From positions 992,001-1,056,000 of the forward strand of contig OY282447.1 in assembly GCA_958296165.1 (NCBI GenBank): DNA of 64,000 bases, given 5' to 3'. The notes beneath the pieces are model-generated. The model searched no databases. It was given only the letters and a program-made list of their open reading frames with translations, and was not told where the DNA came from. A program made the translations under genes and the position numbers. Positions 19,008-27,858 of this stretch are shown one piece after another; within the stretch, counting starts at the first letter, position 1; each line of letters begins with the position of its first letter. This DNA is from an uncultured Pseudomonadales bacterium. GTDB taxonomy: Bacteria; Pseudomonadota; Gammaproteobacteria; Pseudomonadales; Azotimanducaceae.

Positions 19008-21020
19008 CTAGCGTCGCCACCAGCGCGGCGGACGAATTGGCCGGTTGAGAAACTCCTCGGTGTATTTGCGATTCAGCGTGATTTGCCCGGACGCGCTGCC
19101 GCCATCGTCTAGCAGCCAATCCGGGATGTCGGCTCGCATTCGGGTGGACTCCATGGTCGCAACGGAGATCACGATGCGCTCGCCCGACGTCGTCCAGCAA
19201 CCTTCGGGCGGACGACGGGCCGCGTCGTGTCTATCCCCATGCAGGATGTTGTTCAGCAGCAAGCGCGGCCGCTCGAACGCACGCTGTTGGTACTCGTCAA
19301 GCGTCATCGGCGCGCACCAGTCCGGCAGCGGCGTCGTGGCCGGCAAGTGCTCCTCGAACAGCGCGCACAGGGCCTGGGAAGAAAGGTGCAGCGCGTCCAC
19401 GTCGTGATCTTTCTCGAGCGCCTCGTCCACCAGCGCCATCGCGCGTTGCAGGAAGCACCGGTACAACGCGGTGGACAGACGCTCGCGAATGGCCGCCACC
19501 GAACGCTGCAAGGACTTTCTGGCCGCGGTGTTGTCGCCCGGCAGCGAGGTGCGCGTGTAGATCATCAGGCAGCGCTTGATGATCTCCGCCTTGAAGCTCC
19601 GTGCATCGGCATTCATGGAGAGCGCAAAGCACGGATATTCGTGATACGGAATGGTCTCGTCCTTGATGATCTCGTCCGCATAGCGGCTGAAACGATCTCG
19701 CGTGACGTCGTCGAACACCACGGGGAAGCGTTTGTATGTCTGCTGCAGGCCACGCAGCTTGCCCGGCGTGAAGTCCTGCGTGTCGATGATGCGTGGGTAT
19801 TGGAACATCGACGTCATGAGCATATCCACCAAACTGGTCTTGCCGCAGTTGCTGGCGCCGAACAGCACGGCAAACAACGGCTGATCGAAACTAAACGCAT
19901 TGTTGCGCAGCGCCGCGTTGCGCAGATCGCACATCAATGGAGATATGTAGAACCAGCACAGGAACGTGAAGTAATCCCGCCGCAAACGCGCGACGTCGCC
20001 CACGAAGCCGTTTTCGTAATTGCGGAAGAACTCCAGCCAACACGCGACATCTTCTTGAACGCTCGCCGATTCCACATCGAGCGACATCGGTTCTCCCGAC
20101 AGGACGAAGCCCTTGCCGGTACGCGATAGATATGTTGCCGGCGCCGCATCGGCGTGGCGCGAGTGAACGATGCGCGAGATCTGCTTGACGATGCGCGGCG
20201 TCAAACGCAACCGCGCGCCTCGATCTGGCTTCATGTCTGCCATGCCCCGACGAAGCGCGGGCTTGATGGCTTCCACCTTCGCCACCACTTCGGCTACGGA
20301 ATAGCCCTGCTCCGCTTCGACTTCGTTCGGCACATACAGCGTCGTGCCGTCTGGGTCTCGTTCCGCCTCGATCATGGCCGGCACCTGCTCCACCCATATC
20401 TTCTCGGCGGCGGGCTTCGCCTCTTCGCGCAGCGGCAGGCGGCTGGTGGATGCATCGCGGACTGCTTCGTACTGCGCCGCGTAATGCTGCCAAGCCGTCT
20501 CATCATCGTCGAAGACGATCAGCGTCTCCGCTTGGCGTCCGGAGAAGGCTCGTTCAGACAAATTGGCCGAACCGACGATGACGCGCTTCCTGTTCGGGCC
20601 TTCCAAGAGATATATCTTGGCGTGCGCGATGACGTCCTTGACGACGAAGAAGCGCACTTCTTCCCGCGCCACGCGGTCGTGGATCGCCTTGCGGCGTTCC
20701 GGCGCCACCCCTTGCAACGCCACGATGCTGTCTCGCAGCCCATCCGCGACGACGTCTTGAAAGGCGAGGATTTCTGCCGCATCCCGGGAGAGGATGCCGC
20801 CATGCCCGAAAACGCACTCGAAGGCGTCGAAATCATGTTCCACGAGCAGCCCGGCGATCATCGGAATACTCGACGAGTAGGTGAGCGCCCGCATGGTAGT
20901 GAAGCCTGCAAAGTACGTTTGCCCAAACGACGCCACGGACTCCGCACGAGCGTGGACGACGTTCAGCTCGCCGCGCCGCGTTATGGATTCGGCATCGTCG
21001 AACAGCAATTGGCTTGGCAT
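19008..21020 (-). CDS. PLD-superfamily nuclease fused to a P-loop ATPase/helicase-like domain
   Basis: A 670-residue protein I cannot place in a named family. Residues about 1-195 form a phospholipase D-like nuclease unit with one HKD-type motif: H133 and K135 in AHAKIYLLEG, then GSANLSERAFSG (S151, N153). Residues 200-300 are a charged linker region. Residues 320-520 contain a P-loop ATPase core: Walker A FGASNCGKTS (387-396), Walker B RFPVVFDDV (431-439), a sensor-like FALSMNADARS (465-475) and a basic IIKRCLMIYTR, an order similar to superfamily 3 helicases. The C-terminal 130 residues are unassigned. PLD nuclease plus NTPase architectures are common in anti-phage and anti-plasmid systems; that role is inference. 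It stands alone, 147 bases downstream of another ATPase gene on the same strand. Confidence 0.7.
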   Translation of the reverse strand: MPSQLLFDDAESITRRGELNVVHARAESVASFGQTYFAGFTTMRALTYSSSIPMIAGLLVEHDFDAFECVFGHGGILSRDAAEILAFQDVVADGLRDSIVALQGVAPERRKAIHDRVAREEVRFFVVKDVIAHAKIYLLEGPNRKRVIVGSANLSERAFSGRQAETLIVFDDDETAWQHYAAQYEAVRDASTSRLPLREEAKPAAEKIWVEQVPAMIEAERDPDGTTLYVPNEVEAEQGYSVAEVVAKVEAIKPALRRGMADMKPDRGARLRLTPRIVKQISRIVHSRHADAAPATYLSRTGKGFVLSGEPMSLDVESASVQEDVACWLEFFRNYENGFVGDVARLRRDYFTFLCWFYISPLMCDLRNAALRNNAFSFDQPLFAVLFGASNCGKTSLVDMLMTSMFQYPRIIDTQDFTPGKLRGLQQTYKRFPVVFDDVTRDRFSRYADEIIKDETIPYHEYPCFALSMNADARSFKAEIIKRCLMIYTRTSLPGDNTAARKSLQRSVAAIRERLSTALYRCFLQRAMALVDEALEKDHDVDALHLSSQALCALFEEHLPATTPLPDWCAPMTLDEYQQRAFERPRLLLNNILHGDRHDAARRPPEGCWTTSGERIVISVATMESTRMRADIPDWLLDDGGSASGQITLNRKYTEEFLNRPIRPPRWWRR

Positions 21021-21167
21021 TGGTTTGGCCGCTCTCGGCTGTGGCTAGGGAGGATACCGTTCGGGCCGCCGGCCCACACTAGCGGGAGTTTGCGATAGCT
21101 TCTTGGCGCGTCGATCCACTGTGGGCGCTGCGATCACCACCGCCCTCCATATAGATGGCAACGCCTC

Positions 21168-22337
21168 TCATGGATTGGCGCCTAGCTCGCCGATGCGCCA
21201 CAGGTCGCCGAGTCGGTAGTCGTCCAGCCAACTCGCGAGCCGGTCCGGCTCCAAGCGCGTCAGCACGGTTGCAGCGCCTGGGCGTTCACAGGCGACCACC
21301 GCATCTACGTGATTGGTGAGCGCCGAGATTAAGGCGTCGGAGTGTGTGGTGACGATTAGCTGCGTGTTCGCGGACGCTTCCACAAGCAGTTCGCCCAGCA
21401 AGGTAAGCACGTCTGGGTGCAGCCCCAGTTCGGGTTCCTCTATGCACAGCAACGGTGGTGGATTGGTGCTAAGCAGAGCGGCGATCAGGGCGATGAAGCG
21501 GAGGGTTCCATCGGAGAGGCGCGTTGCGGGGATGGGAGCGCTGAATCCTGATTCGTGGAGATAGAACTGCACCGTGCCGCCCAAAACGCGCGTTGAGAGG
21601 CGCTCGAAGCGGGGAAAGAACCGTCTCATCAGTTCGTTGAGCCTAACAGCACCGTCGTTGTGTTCGATCTCGTTCAGCACGAGCGCGAGATTGCTGTTGT
21701 CGGGCAGGAGTCTGTCTCCGGGGAGGTCCGCCCGTTGCGGCTGCCGCAGGGCGACATAGCGCCCGAAGGACCACTCGCGGAATGTTTGGAACGAGCCTAG
21801 CGTGTTGCCGACCCAAGTGACTTCAGGGTACAGGTCCGGATCTTTGCGCTGCGCCAGAATGGACTGGTCTGGTCGAAGGTCCCCGCGTAGAAGATGACGT
21901 GGCCTATCAGTACCATTGATGACCGGATGGCCCCGTTGAAATCGGTAATAGAAAGGGACGTCCGATCCCTCCCGTCGCGCTGGCACAGGCTCGACGTCCT
22001 CAATGGCCTCGTCGATTACCTGCAGGCGGCTCAGAACCGCCGCCAATTCGATACGGTACCGTAGAGGTCGTCCGGTCGGCCCGCCGTCGAGTACCGCATC
22101 AATCACGGCCGGCCCTTGCGCCGTTCCCTTCCACAGCCAGTCGCCAGGGCCACCGCCATCGCGAATGGCGGCGGCCAAGTCGCGGGGTGTTGACGCCAGA
22201 AGTTCTATCGCCTCGATCAGATTGGACTTTCCAGATCCGTTCGGACCAATCAGAACGTTGAGCCCGCGCAAGTCGAACGGCGCCGAATCCGGTGCGAATG
22301 AGAGTAGGCCGCTTAGGCGCAGGCTACGAATGGTCAC
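21168..22337 (-). CDS. SMC/RecF-like AAA ATPase (AAA_21, COG4637-type)
   Basis: ATPase of 389 residues with an ABC-type head and no long coiled coil. GTG 22337 has AGGAG six bases upstream. Walker A is GPNGSGKSNLIEAIELL near residue 31; the signature region includes LSDGTLRFIAL, Walker B LLCIEEPELGLHP, and the H-loop is VTTHSDALISAL. The N terminus IRSLRLSGLLSF is typical of RecF/OLD-like heads. There is no TOPRIM nuclease domain. Stand-alone proteins of this type are widespread, and many are partners in defence systems; here no nuclease partner is adjacent except the PLD-ATPase gene downstream. It could act with that gene or be an unrelated neighbour. Confidence 0.8.
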   Translation of the reverse strand: MTIRSLRLSGLLSFAPDSAPFDLRGLNVLIGPNGSGKSNLIEAIELLASTPRDLAAAIRDGGGPGDWLWKGTAQGPAVIDAVLDGGPTGRPLRYRIELAAVLSRLQVIDEAIEDVEPVPARREGSDVPFYYRFQRGHPVINGTDRPRHLLRGDLRPDQSILAQRKDPDLYPEVTWVGNTLGSFQTFREWSFGRYVALRQPQRADLPGDRLLPDNSNLALVLNEIEHNDGAVRLNELMRRFFPRFERLSTRVLGGTVQFYLHESGFSAPIPATRLSDGTLRFIALIAALLSTNPPPLLCIEEPELGLHPDVLTLLGELLVEASANTQLIVTTHSDALISALTNHVDAVVACERPGAATVLTRLEPDRLASWLDDYRLGDLWRIGELGANP

Positions 22338-22416
22338 GGGCCGCTCCTGCTCGCCGTTCGTCGTGTCTTGCGATCTGTTGGATCGACTTCCTCAAGACCG
22401 TATTGGATAGAGTCAT
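22324..22416 (-). CDS. Possible 30-residue leader or small ORF overlapping the ATPase start
   Basis: An ATG at 22416, preceded by AGAGGTGG at good spacing, opens a 30-residue frame that ends 11 bases inside the SMC-like ATPase gene. The product (MTLSNTVLRKSIQQIARHDE at its start) resembles nothing I know. It may be a coupling leader, a truncated gene or chance. Confidence 0.2.
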   Translation of the reverse strand: MTLSNTVLRKSIQQIARHDERRAGAARDHS

Positions 22417-22438
22417 AGTTCGCCACCTCTTCTTACAC

Positions 22439-22460
22439 GCGCCTTACAAGCGCCTTACAA
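22439..22460. repeat. Perfect 11-bp tandem duplication
   Basis: GCGCCTTACAA occurs twice head to tail in the gap between the ABC importer permease and the SMC-like ATPase gene. It is one of several short tandem duplications at gene boundaries in this window. Confidence 0.9.
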
Positions 22461-22491
22461 GCACACCGATGCCCAGTTCAACCGGCCGGGA

Positions 22492-23961
22492 TCACGCCGC
22501 ACGCAAGTGGCCCGGCAACAGCCAGCGCTCCACCTGCTCGAATGCCAACTCGGTGGCGATGGCCAAGAGCGCCGCTGGAATCGCGCCTTCCAGAATCAAG
22601 CGGGTGTCGTTCAGCGCCAAGCCGGTGACAATTGGGTCGCCCAAGCCGCCGGCGCCGATGAACGCGGCCAGCGTGGCAGTGCCGATGCCGATGACGGCCG
22701 CGGTGCGCACCCCGGCGACGATGCTTGGCATGGCAAGCGGCACGAATATGTGGCGCAGTTCCTCGAACGGCTTCAAGCCCATCGCCACGGCCACGCGGCG
22801 CAAGGTCGGATCGATGCCGCTGAGCGCGGTGACGGCGTTGCGGAGGATGGGCAGCAGGGCGTACAGGAAGAGCGCGATCACCGCTGGCAGCGCACCGATG
22901 CCCACCAATGGAATGAGCAGCGCGAGCAAAGCTATCGAGGGGATCGTCTGCAGCAGGCCAGCGAGATAGACGGCCGCTCTAGAGAGCCACGCCAGCTTGA
23001 AGATGGCGAGCGAGAGCAGCACGGCCACTGCCGCAGCCGGCGCCACCGCCAGTACCACGAGCTGCAGATGCCTCGCCGTGTTCGCCGCGAGCCGCGGCCA
23101 GAGACCGTCTGAGCGCCGCGCCGGCGCCGCCGTGGCGGCGTCGGTGAACTTGGTGGCGATGTACGAACGCGCAATGGCCGCTTCGCCCTGTTCCGCCATC
23201 GCAGCGTTCATCGTGCGCATTTCGGCTTCGTCCAAGGTATTGGCCGTGCGAGCGATCGCGGCCTTGGCACGCGCATCGAGGTCGGCTCTTGCTAGCGGCA
23301 CCGCCAAATATGTGGGAAAGAAACCTCGATCGTCCTCCAACACCGTTAGCGGATAGCGGATCAGTTCGCCATCGGTGGAGTAGGCGTCCATCACGTCGAT
23401 CGCGCCGTCCACAAGCGCCTGGTAGGCCAACGCGTGCTCGATGCCGCCCGGCTGCTGCGGCAGGCCATAGGCCAAGCTGAGCTGCGGCCAGCCGTCGTGG
23501 CGTTCCAGGAACTCGTGCGAGACGGCGATGCGCAGATCGGCGTGGCCAGCCAGGTCGGATATGCTGGCGAGGCTCAGACGTTCGGCCACCGTGGCGGACG
23601 CCGCCAGCGCGTATGTGTTGTTGAAGCCGAACGTGGGCAGCATCTCCACGCCATCTTCGGCGAGCGCGGCGGCCATTTCTTGCGGCGTCGGGCGGTGGAG
23701 ATTCTTGATCGCCTCGGCGATGGTGCCGGTGTACTCGACATAGACATCCACATCGCCTGCCACCAGCGCGTCGTAGCAGATCTTGGTGCCGCCCAGCCCC
23801 ATCTTGCGCTCCACCGCGAAGCCCTCGGCTTCCAGCAACTGTGCGGCGATCTCGCCCAGGATGTAGGACTCTGGGAAGTTCTTGCTGGCCACCACGATGG
23901 GCGTTGCAGCGGCGGCAACGCCGAGCCAAACAGCAGCGACGAGGCCAAAGGCGTGCTTCAT
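22492..23961 (-). CDS. Osmolyte-type ABC importer: substrate-binding domain fused to permease
   Basis: A 489-residue fusion of the glycine betaine/choline (OpuA/ProU-like) importer class. ATG 23961 overlaps the upstream ATPase stop as ATGA and gives a signal peptide ending GVAAAA. Residues about 22-285 are the substrate-binding domain (PIVVASKNFPESYILGEIAAQ, VYVEYTGTIAEAI, DAYSTDGELIRYPL). Residues about 300-489 are the permease with the EAA-loop-like GLKPFEELRHIFVPLAMPSIVAGVRTAAVIG motif. In this arrangement the binding domain is tethered before the membrane part rather than after it. The likely substrate is a quaternary ammonium compound or related osmolyte, inferred from family only. It is the last gene of a tightly packed minus-strand unit. 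Confidence 0.88.
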   Translation of the reverse strand: MKHAFGLVAAVWLGVAAAATPIVVASKNFPESYILGEIAAQLLEAEGFAVERKMGLGGTKICYDALVAGDVDVYVEYTGTIAEAIKNLHRPTPQEMAAALAEDGVEMLPTFGFNNTYALAASATVAERLSLASISDLAGHADLRIAVSHEFLERHDGWPQLSLAYGLPQQPGGIEHALAYQALVDGAIDVMDAYSTDGELIRYPLTVLEDDRGFFPTYLAVPLARADLDARAKAAIARTANTLDEAEMRTMNAAMAEQGEAAIARSYIATKFTDAATAAPARRSDGLWPRLAANTARHLQLVVLAVAPAAAVAVLLSLAIFKLAWLSRAAVYLAGLLQTIPSIALLALLIPLVGIGALPAVIALFLYALLPILRNAVTALSGIDPTLRRVAVAMGLKPFEELRHIFVPLAMPSIVAGVRTAAVIGIGTATLAAFIGAGGLGDPIVTGLALNDTRLILEGAIPAALLAIATELAFEQVERWLLPGHLRAA

Positions 23962-24692
23962 CGTGCGGACCACGACGCGGACGCCAACAGGGCGCGAACG
24001 AAGTCATTCGCCGGCGATGCGGCCACGGCGTCTGGGCTGCCTACTTGGATGATGCCGCCCTCGCCCATCACCACCAGATAGTCCGCCAAACGCTGCGCCT
24101 CGCGCAGGTCGTGGGTGACCAGCACCGTGCTCACCGCTTCGTGCTCGCGCAGTTGTTCGAACTGCCGGTAGACGTCCGCACGAGTGATGGGATCGATCGC
24201 GGAGAAGGGCTCGTCGAGCAGCAACATGGCGGGCTTCAGCATCAACGCCCTGCACAAGCCGACGCGCTGCTGCTGGCCGCCGGAGAGTTGGTGCGGGTAG
24301 CGGTCATCCAGTTCAGGCACCAGGCCCACCAGATCGAACAGCTCGCGCCGGCGCCGCAAGATGGCGTCTGGCGGCCATCCTTCCAGCTTGGCGAGCAGCT
24401 CCGCGTTGGCGGCTACGGTCAGGTGAGGAAACAGGCCAGCGCCCTGTACCGCGTAGCCGATGCGGCGCCGGAACGCTTCCACATCGGCAGTCGGCACCGG
24501 CTCTCCGAATACTCTTAGCTCTCCTTCGTCCGGCCGGTACACGGCGTTGACGAGCTGCAGCAGCGTGCTCTTGCCGCAGCCACTCGCACCGACGATGGCG
24601 CTCGTCTGGCCAGCCGGCAGCGCAAGGTGGATGCCGCGAAACACCCAATCGTCGAAGCGCTTGCCGACGTTCTGGAACTCGACCGCACTCAC
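23958..24692 (-). CDS. ABC importer ATP-binding protein (OpuAA/ProV-like)
   Basis: ATPase subunit of 244 residues. Walker A is GASGCGKSTLLQL, the Q-loop is AVQGAGLFPHLT, the signature is HQLSGGQQQRVGLCRALM, Walker B is MLLLDEPFSAIDPITR and the H-loop is VTHDLREA. The AVQGxGLFPHLTV pattern is typical of the glycine betaine/choline group. There is no regulatory CBS pair at the C terminus. Both ends overlap neighbours by four bases, with sbcB upstream and the fused binding protein/permease downstream. Confidence 0.93.
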   Translation of the reverse strand: MSAVEFQNVGKRFDDWVFRGIHLALPAGQTSAIVGASGCGKSTLLQLVNAVYRPDEGELRVFGEPVPTADVEAFRRRIGYAVQGAGLFPHLTVAANAELLAKLEGWPPDAILRRRRELFDLVGLVPELDDRYPHQLSGGQQQRVGLCRALMLKPAMLLLDEPFSAIDPITRADVYRQFEQLREHEAVSTVLVTHDLREAQRLADYLVVMGEGGIIQVGSPDAVAASPANDFVRALLASASWSAR

Positions 24693-26131
24693 TGGCCAGG
24701 CTCGTAGGCGCAGAGCTCTTCAAGTAGCTGCTGCTGGGCAGGTTCCGTCGCGGTAGCACGCAGATCGGCAACCTCTTGGCGGTACTGCTCCATAGAAGGC
24801 CGGCGACCGAAGCCATCGGCAATGCAGCCGCGCACATGCGCTTGCCAGCGCGCTCGTTCATCGGCGTTGAGGTCGCGCTCCCGCAAACGTGCCTTGAGCC
24901 GCTCGCCGAGCACGCGCAATCGCTCGTCGCGCGGCTCGAAACGCGGCCAAGGGCCGAAGCCAGTCGCCAGCGCCACCTGCAACTGCTCTGCCGCGCGGCG
25001 GTCCACATCGTCGACGAAGCCGTCGAATAGCGCGAACTCGGCGTCCGCCGGCGCATCTCTGTCGTCGTCGCGACCGTAGATGGCAGCGATCTTCTCGGCC
25101 AGTTTCGGAACCGCCGCCAAGGCGCGGCGGCGACGTCCAATGGCGTCGAAATCGAACCCTAGGCGCTTCGCGTCCGCCTTTCGTACCACATTGAGCGGCG
25201 CAACGAACGGACAGCGGTTCGTCACCACTACCTTGATGGGCGGCCGCTCGCCCACATCCGCTTCCGCCGCGAACAGCCGTTCGGCCAGTTCGGCAGTGTC
25301 GCATTCGATGAGCATGTCTACATCGCGGGACAGATCGGCTACCACCAGCCGTGCGGCGATGGTGGGATGCAGAGCCACCGACACAACCGGCGCGGCACAA
25401 AACCGCTCGTTTGAGAAACGCTGCGAGACGTGAACGCACGGTTGCTTTCCCAACGGCAGCAAGAACTTTCGGGCGGCATCCCGGAATCGGTGCCCGAACG
25501 CGAAATCCCACAGCTTCGGCTGCGCAGCCTTGAGAAGGCGCGCCAGCCCAACGGTGGCCTGCACATCGGCCAGGGCGTCGTGGGCGCCGTCATGCGGTAT
25601 GCCGTTGGCGATGCTGAGCCGCTCCAGCCGGAAGGTGACACGGCCGTCATCTAGCGGCCAATGGATGCCCTCCGGGCGCAGCGCGTAGGCAGCCCGCACG
25701 ACGTCGATCAAATCCCAGCGCGAGTTGCCGTCCTGCCACTCGCGGGCGTAGGGGTCCATCAGGTTGCGATAGAAGCCGTGGCGCAGAAAATCGTCGTCGA
25801 AGCGCAGGTTGTTGTAGCCGGCCACGCAGGTATTCGGCTGCCGCATCCGCTCGTCTACTTGCCGCAACGCTTCCCACTCGTCGACGCCTAGGGCGTTGGC
25901 CCGCTGCGGCGTGATGCCGGTAACCAGGCACGCTTCCGGGCTCGGCAACACATCCGGCGACAGGCGGATGTATGTGGCATAGGGTTCGTCGATCTCTCGG
26001 AGCTGCATGTCGGTACGGCAGCCGGCGAACTGCATGATGCGATCGCTGGCCGAATGCGTGCCGGAAGTCTCCAAGTCGTACCAGTAGAAGCTCTCCGGCG
26101 AAGCCACGGCGCGTGCGTTGTTGGGCGTCAT
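24689..26131 (-). CDS. sbcB: Exodeoxyribonuclease I (SbcB)
   Basis: 3'-5' single-strand DNA exonuclease used in repair and recombination, 480 residues (E. coli protein 475). The DEDDh exonuclease domain starts with FYWYDLETSGTH and continues with TGITPQRANALG, AGYNNLRFDDDFLRHGFYRN and NGIPHDGAHDALADV. The SH3-like and helical C-terminal parts typical of ExoI follow, with recognisable AIGRRRRALAAVPKL and YGRDDDRDA pieces. Restriction of sbcB mainly to gammaproteobacteria helps place the organism. Its stop overlaps the next gene start (ATGA). Confidence 0.96.
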   Translation of the reverse strand: MTPNNARAVASPESFYWYDLETSGTHSASDRIMQFAGCRTDMQLREIDEPYATYIRLSPDVLPSPEACLVTGITPQRANALGVDEWEALRQVDERMRQPNTCVAGYNNLRFDDDFLRHGFYRNLMDPYAREWQDGNSRWDLIDVVRAAYALRPEGIHWPLDDGRVTFRLERLSIANGIPHDGAHDALADVQATVGLARLLKAAQPKLWDFAFGHRFRDAARKFLLPLGKQPCVHVSQRFSNERFCAAPVVSVALHPTIAARLVVADLSRDVDMLIECDTAELAERLFAAEADVGERPPIKVVVTNRCPFVAPLNVVRKADAKRLGFDFDAIGRRRRALAAVPKLAEKIAAIYGRDDDRDAPADAEFALFDGFVDDVDRRAAEQLQVALATGFGPWPRFEPRDERLRVLGERLKARLRERDLNADERARWQAHVRGCIADGFGRRPSMEQYRQEVADLRATATEPAQQQLLEELCAYEPGQ

Positions 26132-26140
26132 TCTCTCTGG

Positions 26141-27418
26141 CTAGCGAAGGCGCAGTTGCAGTGTACGACTTTGCACGTTGGCGCTGCATTCCATCGGAGC
26201 ATGGCTTGGTGCGTGGGGGGATCCTGCGTCTGCCGCCGCGAGGCGCTCGAGAGCCGCACGACGTGCGTCCTCCGGCTGATGGGCGAGTTCCTCGACCGCT
26301 TGATAGAACGCCGGCCAGTCGTCGCCCACCTTGCGAAACAGTGCCGCGAAGGCCGGCGTGAAATCTGCGTAAGCCGCCGCTAGCGCCAAGCGAGCGTTGT
26401 TGAACGGCTGGGCAAAGGCATCGTCGTAACGGCCGGCGCCCAATCGCTGCCGGTTGGCTTCGTAGCATCTGCGCATGGCGGTGAACAGTTCTGCCTTGAA
26501 GACGCGCATGGCATCTGCGCCGATGGGCAGCCTGTAGAGGCTCTCCAACTGCCGGCGCCAGTGTGCCAAATAGCGCGTGTAGGCGCGTTCGGCATCCAGC
26601 CGGCGGCGGTAGGCTTCTACATCGCCATTGCCGGCGCCCAGCCAGCGCATGGCGCCGGCGTTGCCGACAAAGCTGGCGAAGGCTTCGTTGAAGGCCGAGT
26701 CGCCGCGCACGTACACCACGGCGTGCGCCAGTTCGTGGAACAGCAGATCCGCGAGCGCCGCGCCGTCATAGCGAATGAACGAGGAGAACACCGGATCGTC
26801 GAACCAGCCGAGTGTGGAGTAGGCGGCAGCGGCGCCGATGTGTACGTCGTGCTGCAGCGCCAGCCGAGCCGCTTCGCGTTGCGCCCCGGAACGGCGGAAA
26901 TAGCCGCGATACAGTGCGCAGCCGATCACCGGATAGCAGCGCCGCACCGCCTCGACGGCGAACTCCGGCGCAGCCACGACGTACCACACAGGATAGTCCG
27001 CCACCTCCACATAGGCTTGGTAGCGCCCGCCTACCGGCAGCGCCAACTCGTCCTCGGCGTAGCGCCGCAGCGCGGCGACCAGACGCAGCTTGTTGGCCAG
27101 TGCCGGATCGGTAGCTGGATCGTCGATCATCGCTGACGCATCGCGCCGCGCCAGCAGCAGCGACGTTTGCCCGACAACCGCTTGCATATAGAACTCTGCG
27201 CTTGCGCAGCCGCCAACGGCCAGGAGGCAGGTGAGGGCAGCGATCCCTCTTAGTCGATTGCGGGCGCGAACGGTAGACGCCTTGCTCCAAGGCGACTGCC
27301 GCGTAGCAGCTGTGCCGTGGCTGGCTCTACGCTCGCGCTGCCGGCGGCCAGTGGGCGGTGCGTCGCTCTCGTTCAGCCGCAGCAGCACGGCACCATCGCC
27401 CGACGGACGCTGCCGCAT
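26141..27418 (-). CDS. Predicted aminopeptidase lipoprotein with HExxH zinc motif (DUF2265 type)
   Basis: A putative metallopeptidase of about 425 residues. The zinc motif is LLFHELAHAVVYV, followed by a glutamate in FNEAFASFVG that would complete a gluzincin-like site. A hydrophobic stretch IAALTCLLAVGGC ends in a lipobox, so the mature protein should be a lipoprotein. The start is uncertain: ATG 27418 lies 11 bases after hepT but leaves an unusually long, Arg-rich stretch of about 50 residues before the signal region, and I see no in-frame ATG, GTG or TTG closer to it. YAEDELALPVGGRYQAYVEV and GCALYRGYF are characteristic of this predicted aminopeptidase family. The sbcB gene follows after nine bases. 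Confidence 0.78.
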   Translation of the reverse strand: MRQRPSGDGAVLLRLNESDAPPTGRRQRERRASHGTAATRQSPWSKASTVRARNRLRGIAALTCLLAVGGCASAEFYMQAVVGQTSLLLARRDASAMIDDPATDPALANKLRLVAALRRYAEDELALPVGGRYQAYVEVADYPVWYVVAAPEFAVEAVRRCYPVIGCALYRGYFRRSGAQREAARLALQHDVHIGAAAAYSTLGWFDDPVFSSFIRYDGAALADLLFHELAHAVVYVRGDSAFNEAFASFVGNAGAMRWLGAGNGDVEAYRRRLDAERAYTRYLAHWRRQLESLYRLPIGADAMRVFKAELFTAMRRCYEANRQRLGAGRYDDAFAQPFNNARLALAAAYADFTPAFAALFRKVGDDWPAFYQAVEELAHQPEDARRAALERLAAADAGSPHAPSHAPMECSANVQSRTLQLRLR

Positions 27419-27429
27419 GTTGCGTCGCG

Positions 27430-27858
27430 TCAAACGGCATCGTCGTCCAAGACACCCAGCGCCCAATCCCGCAGCTCCTTCAACGCGCCCAACTCATCCT
27501 GGATCGCTCGGTAGGAAACGCGGTGGTCAACATTTGCGTACTGATGCAAGAGCACGTTGCGGAACCCGGCCCACCCGCGCAGACGTTCCGCTAGGTTCGC
27601 ATCGATCGCCCCCGCCTCCTCCAGCACGCTGAAGGTGTCGCGATTGCTCTCCGGCGTGCGCAAGCCGCTCTCGGCGATCCAATGGTTGGCGACGTCGATA
27701 GCGGCTTCCGCCACCAAGTGCAGGTACCGCTCGGCAAGGTCGTGGACGGCCGGTTCGGCGAGGAATGCCTCCTCGTTCACCTCACCTAAGCGCTCTGCCC
27801 TCTCCAAGTAGGCGTCCAACGCGCCTAGCCGACGCGAGAATATCTCCTGGTCCACCAT
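27430..27858 (-). CDS. hepT: HepT-like HEPN RNase toxin
   Basis: A 142-residue all-helical HEPN (DUF86) protein. The catalytic RX4HXY motif is intact: R100, H105 and Y107 in FRNVLLHQYANV. In characterised MntA/HepT systems HepT is an RNase (tRNA or mRNA) and the antitoxin MntA AMPylates the tyrosine of this motif. ATG 27858 is the first start consistent with the family N terminus, and lies inside the 3' end of mntA. Gene order (antitoxin then toxin) is the usual one. The pair sits at the head of a minus-strand run that continues into the aminopeptidase and sbcB. Confidence 0.87.
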   Translation of the reverse strand: MVDQEIFSRRLGALDAYLERAERLGEVNEEAFLAEPAVHDLAERYLHLVAEAAIDVANHWIAESGLRTPESNRDTFSVLEEAGAIDANLAERLRGWAGFRNVLLHQYANVDHRVSYRAIQDELGALKELRDWALGVLDDDAV

